Shown piece by piece: positions 23,190 to 32,374 of a stretch of DNA of 64,000 nucleotides. The notes beneath the pieces were generated by a model. That model had not been told where the DNA came from. It searched no databases and saw only the letters and a program-made list of their open reading frames with translations. A program made the translations under genes and the position numbers. Within the stretch, counting starts at the first letter, position 1; each line of letters starts with the position of its first letter. Location: the NCBI GenBank assembly GCA_030220185.1, contig JASPKZ010005704.1, forward strand, positions 272,001 to 336,000, read 5' to 3'. This DNA comes from Diploptera punctata. Taxonomy: Eukaryota > Arthropoda > Insecta > Blattodea > Blaberidae.

Positions 23190-23740
23190 CAGGCACGCAG
23201 AATGTTTATAACACTGAACAACAAAAAATATTTTTTTTTGTCTCAGAAAGAACAATATGTGATTCTGATAGTATTTGTTCTCCTGAATTCAAATATGATA
23301 CAGGTTTTTCTCCACCACGCAAGGTTTCCGATAGACAGGAATTTATAATTTCAAACACTTTATTATTTTCTACATTCGTAACTACACAATATTCGAACAT
23401 TCGGACTCACCTAGAAAGTAAGAAATGACGATTTTCTGCTATATTTCGATTGTGGAGCATTCCTCTTGATGGTCCAACAATAATCGGCCAGCATATTACG
23501 ATTCCATTTGCTTTGATATCTCTTTTCCATAGCTGAAATCTCCTGAGTTAGCTCATTTGGTTTTATTTTACAATGGACAAATGGACCAAAAAACGTTTAT
23601 TAAAAAAATAATTATTAAATCCATTAATTGAAATAAAAAAAACTGTGGGTGATGGAGAAATTGCGAATACATATTTGAAAACACGATAAAAAACTGCATT
23701 AAGTACAACTATTGGTACTCTTACTTACTTACTTACTTAC
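23190..23740 (-). mobile_element. Family F repeat, copy 2 (left part)
   Basis: Aligned with 38880-39417 and 39977-40020. On the minus strand the segment 23400-23570 carries a diverged version of the RY.GKW...ADYCW peptide, and 23206-23400 encodes MFEYCVVTNVENNKVFEIIN...SYLNSGEQILSE, matched by a similar frame at 38860-39114. The plus-strand ending ATTGGTACTC is followed by an RTE insertion; the sequence resumes at 24379 with GAGACAAAAATTATG. Confidence 0.6.
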
Positions 23741-24378
23741 TCACTCACTGGCACTATCGAACCCGTAGGTTCATGACCGCACGGACATACGCTCTCCATA
23801 CATCCCTATCCTGAGCTAATACTTTCCAATCATTCCCTGTATAATCAACTTCCCTCAAATCATAGTTAATGTTATTCTCCCACCTCATTCTTGGTCTACC
23901 AACTGGGCGTCATCCCTCTGGCTTTCCTACAAGAAGCTTCCATGCAAGTCTTTCATTCCCCATACGTGCCACATGTCCTGCCCACCGCAGTCTACGAGAC
24001 TTAACTGTTCTTATTATATCTGGCTTCCTATAAAGACCATGTAGTTCACTGTTATGTAGTCTTCTCCATTCACATGTCTCTTCATCTCTCTTTGGTCCAA
24101 AAATTTTCCTAAGTACTTTATTCTCAAATACTTGTAATCTCCTTTCCTCTCTTAAAGTAAGAGTCCATGTTTCGCATCCATATAATATAACTGGTAGAAT
24201 AATAGTTTTATATATTTTCAGTTTAACGTTTTTTGAAAGGAGTTGGGACATCAAGAGTCTCTGCAATGCATAATAGCACGCATTTCCAGAATTGAGCCTA
24301 TGTTTAATTTCTTTGTGCATCTCATTCCTATTTGTGATTATTGTTCCTAGGTATTTGAATTCAGCCACTTCCTCAAGA
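23741..24378 (-). mobile_element. RTE-type LINE, 5'-truncated copy inside family F
   Basis: The minus strand carries the RTE C-terminus from EVAEFKYLGTIITNR through CETWTLTLREERRL and RRLRWAGHVARM (open frame 23910-24383); the last part (RMRWEN..) is shifted by a small change near 23910. The tail is TTACTTACTTAC on the plus strand. At 40000-40030 the same family F sequence is uninterrupted (GGTACTCATGAGACAAAAAT), which defines the insertion point. Only about CTCA could be a target duplication, so the duplication is short or absent. Confidence 0.85.
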
Positions 24379-24544
24379 GACAAAAATTATGTTGTTATTT
24401 AGGCGTAGCAGTTCATGCTGGTTGTTCGCTAGTAAATATTTTCTGTTTTTAATTAATATCGAAATCCTTTAAATCGTTAAGTTCAAACACTTTTTGTCCT
24501 TGAAATTATACTAAGGACGTATAATTTATTAACACTGTACTCAC
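24379..24544. other. Flank of family F and putative intron
   Basis: The first 20-30 bp continue family F. The rest, read on the minus strand, follows a consensus 5' splice site GTGAGT at 24544-24539 and would be intron if the exon call below is right. Confidence 0.3.
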
Positions 24545-24736
24545 CCTGGCCCCTCCGCACAGGATCACCTGCCCGAAGTCGTTCTGAACACCGAAAGGAT
24601 ATCTAACTTCTGCTGCTGCTGCTGTTGTTGTTGGTTGTTGTTGTGGTTGTTGCAAGGGTTGCTTGGCAGAGGGTCCATGAGCTTGTACAGGCTGGAGCAA
24701 GGGCGTTTGTCTCATACCGCCAGCATCCTTCACTCC
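24545..24736 (-). CDS. Candidate host-gene internal exon (64 codons)
   Basis: On the minus strand a pyrimidine-rich stretch ends in TTTGCAG GTCCGTAGCAG (two possible AG acceptors; the second, at 24739-24737, keeps the frame open). Then come exactly 192 bp (64 codons, phase 0 at both ends), followed by the strong 5' splice site GTGAGT. The peptide begins GVKDAGGMRQTPLLQPVQ, has a Gln/Pro-, Thr- and Ala-rich middle (QQPQQQPTTTAAAA) and ends YPFGVQNDFGQVILCGGAR. GC content is well above the surroundings and nothing here matches the repeats. I do not recognise the protein. It could be a real exon of a gene spanning this window, or chance. Confidence 0.45.
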
Positions 24737-24799
24737 CTGCTACGGACCTGCAAACACAAAACAGGCATCATGCATTCGTCCCCAATAGAGAGGAAGGTA
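24737..24799. other. Putative acceptor side intron flank
   Basis: On the minus strand the segment ending at 24748 is pyrimidine-rich (CCTGTTTTGTGTTTGCAG) as expected upstream of a 3' splice site. Confidence 0.3.
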
Positions 24800-24900
24800 A
24801 CACTGGCACTATCGAACCCGTAAGTTCAAGACCGCGCGGACATAATCTCTCCATACATCCATATCCTAAGATAATGTCTTCGAATCATTCATTGTATGAT
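24800..24900 (-). mobile_element. RTE 3'-end fragment
   Basis: CACTGGCACTATCGAACCCG, GCGCGGACATAATCTC and ATACATCCATATCCTA match the last 100 bp of the RTE in reverse. The tetranucleotide tail is reduced to GTAA. Confidence 0.7.
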
Positions 24901-25009
24901 CTTGTGTAAGCCCATGTTTTCCCTTAACAAAGATTTAGGCGCTCTCCCCCTACAGAGAAGAATTTGAACCATACTAATTTAGTTACACTTGTTTTCGTAT
25001 AGATGCCAT

Positions 25010-25012
<3 letters not shown>
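24901..25012 (-). mobile_element. SINE-D, 3' part
   Basis: CTTGTGTAAGCCCATGTTTT, GATTTAGGCGCTCTCCCCCT and ACACTTGTTTTCGTATAGAT match the 3' 110 bp of SINE-D at 49500-49605 in reverse. The tRNA-like head is missing. Confidence 0.75.
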
Positions 25013-25066
<54 letters not shown>

Positions 25067-25250
25067 TATTTATTCTGGCAGAGTTAAGGCCATAAGGCCC
25101 TCTCTTCCACTCAACCAGCACAAATACAAATAAATATTTGACAAATATAGATATACACTATACTAATTATAAACAGTTAAAGATACATTAAATGTAGCAA
25201 TGTAAATGTCATGTACAAACAACATTTTATAGGGTAATAACAATAATGAT
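25013..25250 (-). mobile_element. CR1/L2-like LINE (family V) 3' UTR
   Basis: A (TAA)n tract at 25014-25062 is followed by TTCTGGCAGAGTTAAGGCC and TCTTCCACTCAACCAGC. The distal part (AACAGTTAAAGATACATTAA, 25172-25191) is the uninterrupted counterpart of the piggyBac-like insertion site at 60850-61076. Confidence 0.8.
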
Positions 25251-25339
25251 ACGATAATAATAATAATAATAATAATAATATAAATATGAATTAATTAAAT
25301 AAAAATAAAACGTAGTTTTATTTGATTTTCATATTTATT

Positions 25340-25405
25340 ATATAATTCAGTGACAGCTGTTTCGGTACACTTTACCTTCTTCAGACATGTTAACAAATTA
25401 TGAAT
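25340..25405 (-). ncRNA. Candidate type I hammerhead ribozyme (Penelope-like)
   Basis: Minus strand, in order: CTGAAGA (25384-25378, matching CUGANGA), helix II GGTA...TACC (25376-25364), GAAA (25363-25360), a short palindromic helix III CAGCTG, then the canonical cleavage triplet GUC ending at 25352. Helix I can form from TG before CTGAAGA with AC... after the cut, with an outer ATAATT/AATTAT pairing and an internal loop. All core bases are intact by eye. Hammerhead motifs in Penelope-like terminal repeats are an established finding; self-cleavage here is untested. Confidence 0.6.
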
Positions 25406-25550
25406 TGTGTTCCAACTGATCTAAGCAACAATACTACAATATTTATTTAATTTTTTAATTTAACAAAGGGGGATTCATTCAAATCAAGTTGAGAATTTAA
25501 CAGTTTGTTACTACTTTTAAACTTATTAATTTCTACAGCCTCCAAAAGAT

Positions 25551-25892
25551 CTAACTTCTTACACAAATATGTAAAATTTCAAAATTTGGATCGAAACAAT
25601 GATTAAATTGGAATAGGTGGTTAGCATAGTTTGAATTTTCTAAATTTCTGTTATATGCTCTCATGTGTTCCTTTATCCGAGAGATAAAAGGTCTACCAGT
25701 TTGTCCTATATAGACATTGTCACATGTGCCACACTTCAATTTATATACACCTGATAATTTTTCTTTTTTTGTTTTGGTTTTATTGTTTTTTATTATATTT
25801 TGTAGAGTTTTATTAGTTTTAAATGCCACATTAATGTTCAACTTTTTGAAGTGTTTAGATATTTTATTTGAAAGTGGGCCTATGTATGACAT
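25551..25892 (-). pseudogene. Penelope-like GIY-YIG endonuclease domain
   Basis: The frame reads GPLSNKISKHFKKLNINVAF, then GVYKLKCGTCDNVYIGQTGR and the following SRIKEHMRAYN, then SNYANHLFQFNHCFDP. The VYK..C..C...YIGQTGR..SR..EH pattern, with the CxxC between the two halves, is the C-terminal nuclease of Penelope-like retroelements, which nicks target DNA. Tyr, Gly and Arg of YIGQTGR and the Glu of KEH are present. It is only the C-terminal 110 residues: no RT domain lies upstream because the inverted copy starts at about 25983. Confidence 0.75.
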
Positions 25893-26179
25893 TACGACAT
25901 ATTTCTTATTGTTTTCTTTGGGTACAGGAAAAACTTTGTTAATTGCTTTTTTGTAATTAATCTTCTTAATTAAATATTCTATAATTGTTTCGATCCAAAT
26001 TTTGAAATTTTACATATTTGTGATAAGGGTAAGAAGTTAGATCTTTTGGAGGCTGTAGAAATTAATAAGTTTAAAAGTAGTAAAAAACTGTTAAATTCTC
26101 AACTTGATTTGAATGAATCCCCTTTGTTAAATTTAAAAAAAAAATTGTTGTATTGTTGCTTAGATCAGTTGGAACACAA

Positions 26180-26248
26180 TTCATAATTTGTTAATATGTC
26201 TGAAGAAGGTAACAGTGTACCGAAACAGCTGTTACTGAATTATATAAT
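26180..26248 (+). ncRNA. Candidate type I hammerhead ribozyme, second copy
   Basis: Plus strand: CTGAAGA at 26200-26206, helix II GGTA...TACC, GAAA at 26222-26225, CAGCTG, then GUU at the cleavage position (GUC in the first copy). The core is intact, and the helix II loop differs (ACAGTG against AAGTG), keeping the pairing. GUU is a permitted but usually slower cleavage triplet. Confidence 0.55.
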
Positions 26249-26299
26249 AAATATGAAAATCAAATAAAACTACGTTCTATTTTTATTTAATTAATAAAT

Positions 26300-26369
26300 A
26301 TGGATTTTCATCAAGTAAACACCAACTCAATTGATTATATAAATATGATACATTATACGGGAAACACCA

Positions 26370-26425
<56 letters not shown>

Positions 26426-26530
26426 TACACTGGATAATAATGAAGTCGAGTTTAGAGCAAATATAAATTTAGATTTCTTTTAAAATATGCCAATGTCCGG
26501 CAGCCCCTTAATTCTTGTGGTAGGGAATTC
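26300..26530 (-). mobile_element. CR1/L2-like LINE (family V) 3' end
   Basis: In reverse it matches 60195-60350: CTAAATTTATATTTGCTCTA, CGACTTCATTATTA and AATTGGTGTTTC. A (TA)n tract of about 50 bp (26373-26423) sits inside. It ends at GGGAATTCCAGTTGCGAG, where an oppositely oriented copy begins. Confidence 0.65.
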
Positions 26531-27031
26531 CAGTTGCGAGCGTTCAGATTTGAGAAGTTATCTTCTTACCACAATATTGATACTAGATCACAAGATAGCA
26601 GTCTGCTAACAATTCCCCTCCATAGCAGTTCCTCTTATTCTACTTCCTTCACAGTAGCCTCTACCCGCTCCTGGAATTTCCTTCCTCAATTTAGCAGGGG
26701 TTGCCGCACACTTGGCACTTTTAAGTCACGCTTATACAGTTACCTGTTGTCTAATAATTAATTGTTTCTATTTATTTAAATTTATACTATGCCATTAATA
26801 ATTTTTTCTCGTTCTTTTATGTATCTTGTACATATTATATATTTAGGCCTAATTCGTTAAATATAGAGTAAATCAAAATACATTATAAATATTAATTGTA
26901 TTGTATTTATAACATGTAATCGTTTATATATATTGTAATTTAGATATAAAATTATTTGTTTTGTATTTTTAAAACCTGGTTGAGTGTCAGACAAGGCCTC
27001 AAATCCTTAACTCTGCCAGATAAAATAAAGC

Positions 27032-27107
<76 letters not shown>
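26531..27107 (+). mobile_element. CR1/L2-like LINE (family V) 3' end with (ATT)n tail
   Basis: The frame to 26761 reads NIDTRSQDSSLLTIP, then SFTVASTRSWNFLPQF and GTFKSRLYSYLLSNN, the last block of the family V protein (TRS......SFTV...R.WN.LP). The 3' UTR has TTAACTCTGCCAGATAAAAT and a long (ATT)n tail at 27031-27103. Head-to-head with the preceding copy. Confidence 0.7.
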
Positions 27108-27108
<1 letters not shown>

Positions 27109-27663
27109 CAAGTCATGATTCAGTTTCCATTTTGTTTCTTTGGTTATTAATGAGTTGAATTGTAAAACAAGTGATGTACTGTGTCACACCTCATAATACA
27201 TTACTTGTAAAAGTGGTCGCGTTAAAAACATGTTTTCAAACAGCTGTAGCACGGAAACGGTAAGTTTCCGGACATGTTTTGCAATTCTAAATATTATCAA
27301 CTCAGTTCTCTCTAAAACTCCTAGAAGTTTGTAAGGGGATTTTTTGAGCACCCTGTGTGTTGAAAGTATAAATAACTACATATTATATTTTGTGTCAATC
27401 TAGCTGCATTGTATTTATTACGGAGAGATGCAGGCTTGCTCTAGGGAAGAGAATGTGGGCAACCCGCGGGAAATCATATGTTATATTATGTTATAGAGCA
27501 GACCACTGCGCCAGCTGCAAAGTGTGTCAATTTCATACCTAGTTCTGCTTTAATTATTTCACAGTCTCGTGTATATTCCACCAGGATTCAAATACTAAAC
27601 AAATTTCCACTGTCGTTACATGAGTGTTCAATACATTCTTGGGTTAAATATTAGTTCCTAATC
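27108..27663. other. No recognised gene
   Basis: Unassigned DNA. CCTGTGTGTTGAAAG at 27350 follows a TTTTTTGAGCACCC string but no element could be delimited. Confidence 0.35.
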
Positions 27664-27817
27664 TTCTTATTCTTCTTCTACTTCATGAAATTAGGCCTTT
27701 TGACCTGTTTTCACATCAAGTGGGATTTAATGAATCTTCCCATCTAGTAAATGGGCGTCCAACACTTCTATGTCCTATTGGTTTGTACTTAATAACAGCT
27801 GAGGGATTCTACAGGAT

Positions 27818-28690
27818 TTCCAATATAAAACCGGACCGGCCTTACGGAGTTTCACCCGGCACGCAGTGCTGTCTCTTCCTCCCGCAATTCACCCTGCCTG
27901 CCACCCGTCCTTGAACTGTTTCTTACTACAATGACTATTACTTAATTAACGCATTTCTCGTAGGAAATCGGACCGATTAAGCGCTTTGCGCTAATCGCAC
28001 ACCAAACTCCAATTTTGTGATCATGAAGAGGCGTTTCCTGTATTCGATTTGGATTTTCAGAACACCAATAGCTAGTATTGTGAGTGTTCACACGACCATT
28101 TACGTCTGTAAAGAACAAAAGCTGAGGGTCGATTAACCCTTCAGTCACTGATGAAAAAAACCACTCACAATAACGCACACGTGATATGGGATCACCTTGG
28201 TTTAGACAATGAACACGTGTACACTTGTAAGGTTTGAGTTTTAACAATTTTGTTGCTGTATGTGCAGAAGATACTGAAATCCCAACTTGTGCTAATTTCG
28301 GTATTGTTTTTTGTGGTGAACGTTCCAAATTTTCGCCAATTTCGTCTAATTTTTCTTCGGTGAACCGTACGCCTTCGCGTGTGTTTCTTATTTTGTACTG
28401 AACCAGTGGTCTCAAATTTAGTCACAAGATCGTGGATTGTCGATCTGGAAGGAGGTAATTGTCCAGGGAAGTTCCGAATAAATTCCTCGCGAACGCGACG
28501 AGCTGATTCGTATTTATAATAACATTTACACACATAAATGCGCTGCTCTAATGTCAGCTGACGTCTCATCTTGTCGAACGATAGTAAACTGACTAGTTCA
28601 AGGCCGAGCGGCTGGCAGAGTGAAATGCGGACGAGGAGAGAGCGCTGCCTGACGGGTGAAACCCCGTGAGGCGGTCCGGGTTTATATTGG
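27818..28690 (-). mobile_element. Tc1/mariner-like element with about 95-bp inverted ends
   Basis: The left end (ATTTCCAATATAAAACCGGA) and the reverse complement of the right end (GTTTCCAATATAAACCCGGA) stay alignable for roughly 95 bp, to CGGCCTTGAAC. Comparison with the uninterrupted LINE-2 at 54830 shows the empty site TTCTATC, consistent with a TA target duplication. Inside is a transposase remnant on the minus strand. The C-terminal half of the transposase is deleted, so the element is a non-autonomous derivative. Confidence 0.75.
27942..28567 (-). pseudogene. Tc1/mariner-superfamily transposase, frameshifted and C-terminally deleted
   Basis: The N-terminus (start near 28567) reads MRRQLTLEQRIYVCKCYY, then PPSRSTIHDLVTKFETTGSV, the helix-turn-helix domain (DUF4817 type) that binds the element ends. 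After a frameshift near 28400 it continues with VGISVSSAHTATKLLKLKPY, then LLFFTDVNGRVNTHNTSYW and HDHKIGVWCAIS. In family members the TDV position is SDE, with the first catalytic Asp; it is kept. The segment with the remaining acidic residues is absent. It would cut and paste the element if intact; here it cannot. Confidence 0.7.
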
Positions 28691-28932
28691 AAACCTGTTA
28701 TGTGTAGGCATTCTTTTAACATGTTCATACCAGTTGTTTCTCATGTTGTCAATTCTATTTGTTAAATTAAATGAAATATATGTCTTTCCTACTACGTAAT
28801 AACTTTATCTTTTTCTCTTCAAAGTTGTCACACCTGCTACTGAACGTAAGAACTTAATTTCTGCAGTTTATATTTTTCTTCTGTCTGAACGGTTAAGAGT
28901 CCAATTTTCACTTGCATATGATGAGACAGTCC

Positions 28933-29264
28933 ACTACTGTGGTCTCGAGGTAGCGTGCTTCCTTGTCATGCAGTGGGCTCGGGTTCGATTCCCGGTCGGG
29001 ACAGGCTCCTGGGTGAGTTTTTTTCGGGGTTTTTCCTCACCTGTAAGACAAATGTCAGGTAGTCTAGGGCCCAAAGTTTCCCGAAAATCATCTGGCCGTC
29101 ATTATCATCCTTATCATTATCATCATCATCCTTCACCGGTGTGGAAAGCAACGGGAAGCTACCACATTTATAATTTACTAGTAAATTTGCAAAGCATAGC
29201 ATGGAAATGCTATGATTTCAGCGAAAGACCTGCCCTCGGGTTACTATGGATAGATGGATGTTAA
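28933..29264 (+). mobile_element. SINE-B, full copy inside LINE-2
   Basis: Has the GTCCACTACTGTGGTCTCGA head, B-box GGGTTCGATTCCC and the full body to CCCTCGGGTTACTATGGATA. The flanks ATGATGAGACAG (28921-28932) and ATGTTAAGACAG (29263-29275) are a 12-bp duplication with two differences, and the LINE-2 sequence continues across it. Confidence 0.8.
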
Positions 29265-29275
29265 GACAGGCACTC

Positions 29276-30395
29276 TGCCATCATAATCATTATCAGCAGC
29301 ATCAAGGGTTAGACTTGCTGGTCTGTTCCGATTTCATGTTAGAATTGGTCTCCCATCTTTTACTGGGTCTTCCAATATTTCTTCGTCCTAGTGGTTTGTA
29401 ATGAACAATCTGATTCGGAATTCAATTGTTATCCATTCTATTGACGTGCTCCATCCATTCATCTCTGTATTGTGTAATTCTATCTAATAGTTTGAATATA
29501 TTTAGTTCTCTTCGTATATCCCCTACAGCTCAGTAGTAAAAAATCTGGGTATCTATATGGACCAACACCTAGACTGGAAAATCCAGGTGAATAATACCTG
29601 CAAGAAAGTGTTCTCAATTCTCACTCCCTAAATAGTTTTAAAAACTTCCTTCCTACAAAATTAAAACAAATACTTGTACAGACTCTTATAATGCCACACT
29701 TCGACTACTGCGACATATTACTGACTAATCTGGCAACTGATCTATCTGACAGACCACAGCGTGCATTCTATCTCCGTTGTTATGACTACGTGTCTCCTTC
29801 ATTTCAGGCCTTATCATGGCTACGCCTAAATGACAGAAGAACTTTACATTCACATACCTTACTATTCCAAATTCTGCACACATATTTAACAACTTATTTA
29901 ACAACACGTTTTCAAAACTTATCGGCTCATCACAATTTAGGAACAAGATCACAAGACTCTTCTTTACTTTTGATACAATAGCACAGGACCTGTCTATACT
30001 CTGAATCTTACACAATATCTAGGGCTAGAGCATGGAACTCACTTCCCAGTCATGTCAGGGACTGTCAATCGCTATCATTATTTAAATACAAATTAACTGA
30101 TATCTTAAGTTCGACACAATGAAAACATTAACTGCATAACAACTATATAGAGCATTCCATTAATAATCATCTAGGAAGCTACTTACTTTATTATATATCA
30201 TTTTAATTTTATTATATTCTATGTTTTTGTTAGTATTAGCTAGTATTAGATCACATCATCATTGCATTTTGTTTAGTCTGTATTTTAATAATATCTTAAA
30301 ATTGTAATATGTACGTAATTTTTGTATAATTTTGCTATTCGCTGGTTGAGTGGAAGAGAAGGCCTTATGCCCTTAACTCTGCCAGCTAAAATAAA

Positions 30396-30468
<73 letters not shown>

Positions 30469-30533
30469 CCTCACTTCGCCTTTGATCCCTTATTGTATAG
30501 CCAGCTACACTCCTCAGAAACCTTATTTCTCAT
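29276..30533 (-). mobile_element. LINE 3' copy nested in LINE-2, itself interrupted
   Basis: A GAT-rich tail at 29276-29300 is followed on the minus strand by the LINE C-terminus up to ELNIFKLLD (29500), and after an interruption by IRFLRSVAGYTIRDQRRSE at 30475-30533. TGCCAT on both sides is the probable target duplication. The frame is contiguous if the 29522-30465 insertion is ignored, which supports the order of events. Confidence 0.7.
29522..30465 (+). mobile_element. CR1/L2-like LINE (family V), innermost insertion
   Basis: It begins in the RT C-terminus (SVVKNLGIYMDQHLDWKIQV), continues with MPHFDYCDILLTNL and SWLRLNDRRTLHSHTLLF and has frameshifts later. The 3' UTR has GTGGAAGAGAAGGCC and a (TTA)n tail at 30398-30465. 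TATCC at 29517-29521 and 30466-30470 is the candidate duplication. Confidence 0.75.
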
Positions 30534-30690
30534 GCCATAATTTTGTAAAATTTTAATTGCGTACTTCTCAATGTTTTGTTTTTCAGTGTCCGTTTTATAA
30601 CCCCACACATTCTATAAAATGTATTTAATTTAATATTAATATCTTCCTTCTGGCAGTACGATACATTATTTTCTAGCCATTTAGCTAACT

Positions 30691-30860
30691 TAATTAAAAT
30701 TGTAATATAATCCAGTAGTTCAAAATAATATATTACTGTAAATTTCATTATGCCTAAATTAGGCTCCTGACAATAACAATAGCAATGCAAGTATATGCTA
30801 TAATATTAATATTATCATTATTATTAATACTTCCACATCATTTATATTCTAAAACTGTTA
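30691..30860. other. No recognised gene
   Basis: Short AT-rich unassigned stretch. Confidence 0.3.
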
Positions 30861-31775
30861 ATATGTCTTTTTTGCGCGAAAGTGCGTTTTGTCGTACTTA
30901 CCAGCAATGGCGACCATTATTCAAAGTTCATCTTTCTACATTTCGGGGTTGCCAACCTAAATAACTATATTGTAATATTAAGTTTACACCCACGTGCGGG
31001 AAGTAAAACCACTGCCCTCTATTTACGCCGTAGCGTAGTGGTTAAGGCACTGAGCTACAAGCCAGAGGGTCGAGGGTTCAAGTCCCGGTGGGGTCAGGAT
31101 TTTTAAACTGACCCAAACCTTCTGGCGGCACTATGGCCCTGGGGTCGACTCAGCCTCTAACGGAAATGAGTACCAGACGCCTGTTCTGGGGGTAAAGGCG
31201 GCCGTCACGCAGGGCTGACAACCCGGCTGACATCAAGTGCCGATTGTCCAGAAATAGTGGGAGCCTTAACCTCCTACTGCCCCAAGGGCCTCCTGAGGCC
31301 TGTAGTGGGATTACTTTACTTTACTTTTACTCTATTTATACAACATACAATGTATATACAGAAAATATCCAAAAGGTAGTGTTAATATACATTATACGAA
31401 ACAAAAATTACTGCATTTTAAATGAACTGAACTTTATTTGAAACAATATAAAACAATAAATACGTACTTGCGGCCATGTTATCAATAATTGTTCTCAAGG
31501 CCTCCTGTTGTTTCAACTAATAAACATTGGCCACACTGTTAACGTTAGTCAATTGTTTATAATGAACGCAAATATTTCCAACAAAGATGCTATTATTTTA
31601 CTATTATTTATTATTTTGAAAACTCGATGGCGCAAAAATAATGTACAACGCACGTTTGTGAAGTGTTTTACAGAATCTCGGAAATTAAAAACCTCGCTAT
31701 CGCTCGGTTTTTAATCATTTTTCCTCAATTCTGTAAAAACCACTCCTCAATTTCGCATCGTAATATACTATTCTG
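30861..31775 (+). mobile_element. Element Y, copy 2, interrupted by SINE-A
   Basis: Matches 5327-5488 and 5926-6325: GCGCGAAAGTGCGTTTTGTC, TTTCGGGGTTGCCAACC, GAAAATATCCAAAAGGTAGT and ACTGTTAACGTTAGTCA, to CGCATCGTAATATA. The right part contains an imperfect palindrome TTAAAAACCTCGCTATCG with CGGTTTTTAA. No coding content was found. Confidence 0.65.
31026..31329 (+). mobile_element. SINE-A, full copy inside Y
   Basis: Head GCCGTAGCGTAGTGGTTAAG, B-box GGTTCAAGTCC, body GGGGTCAGGATTTTTAAACT to CCTGTAGTGGGA and a TTACTTTACTTT tail. The duplication CTCTATTTA lies at 31017-31025 and 31330-31338. Confidence 0.85.
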
Positions 31776-31961
31776 TGTTTTGACTCCTCCCATTATGACG
31801 TATTCAGTAGAACCTTCCATTTCGACGGACCGGTTTATTGCCTTTGGGATAAGGGATTTTAAATGTCCAGCTTGGCCCTGGCTGTGAAATAAATGAAAGT
31901 TTAAACAAGTCCCTAGAGCTAAATTAAAGAAAAACAAGTGATTATAGCACATTTTTCATTG
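31776..31961. other. No recognised gene
   Basis: Short unassigned interval. Confidence 0.3.
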
Positions 31962-32269
31962 ATAGTAATTCTACCCGAAGGCAGGTCTTTCACTGCAATC
32001 ACAGCATTTTCATGCTATGCTTTGCAGCTTTACTAGGGACTTAGAAGTGTGGTTGCTTTCCACACCGGTGAAGGATGATCATGATAATGATGATGATGAT
32101 GGCCGGATGATTTTCGGGAACCGTTGGGACCTAAGCATCCTGACATATGTCTTACAGGTGAGGAAAAACCCCGAAAAAACTTCACCCAGAAGCCTGTCCC
32201 GAACGGGAATCGAAACCGGCCCCACTGCATGACAAGGCAGCACGCCATCTCGAGACCACATCGGTGGAC
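31962..32269 (-). mobile_element. SINE-B copy
   Basis: Complete in reverse: CCCGAAGGCAGGTCTTTCAC on the left, CACACCGGTGAAGGATGAT, and the tRNA-like head ending GACCACATCGGTGGAC. The B-box reads CGGGAATCGAAACCG in reverse, so it is slightly mutated. Confidence 0.8.
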
Positions 32270-32302
32270 ATTATAGTACATAACAGTATGTAAATAAGTA
32301 AG

Positions 32303-32305
<3 letters not shown>

Positions 32306-32371
<66 letters not shown>
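32306..32371. repeat. (TAA)n microsatellite
   Basis: About 22 TAA units followed by AAC and a T run. Confidence 0.9.

Positions 32372-32374
<3 letters not shown>

Larger units (their letters stand above)
25285..26290. mobile_element. Penelope-like retroelement, two copies in inverted orientation
   Basis: Left (25285-25605, minus) and right (25983-26290, plus) arms are inverted copies of the element's 3' part, ending ATAAAAATAAAACGTAGTTTT (left, plus-strand view). Between them the minus strand encodes a GIY-YIG nuclease region. Such head-to-head partial copies are typical of Penelope-like elements. Both arms contain a hammerhead-ribozyme-like core. A third fragment of the same 3' end is at 51111-51205. 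No reverse transcriptase region is present. Confidence 0.75.
27664..30690 (-). mobile_element. LINE-2 copy broken by nested insertions
   Basis: The pieces 27664-27817, 28691-28932, 29265-29275 and 30534-30690 line up in order with the single LINE copy at 54202-54974 in reverse: tail, GRPFTRW region, DNMRNNW...VAGVTILD region, RSDRRKIETAE region, then KFYKIMA and MCGVIKRTLKNK. Three insertions separate them: a Tc1/mariner-like element, SINE-B and another LINE that itself contains a CR1/L2-like LINE. The 3' tail is CTT-rich at 27664-27680. Confidence 0.8.

Noticed and set aside
24625..24909. Plus-strand frames over the candidate exon and RTE fragment
   Set aside because: Antisense to the splice-flanked minus-strand frame and running into RTE 3' sequence.
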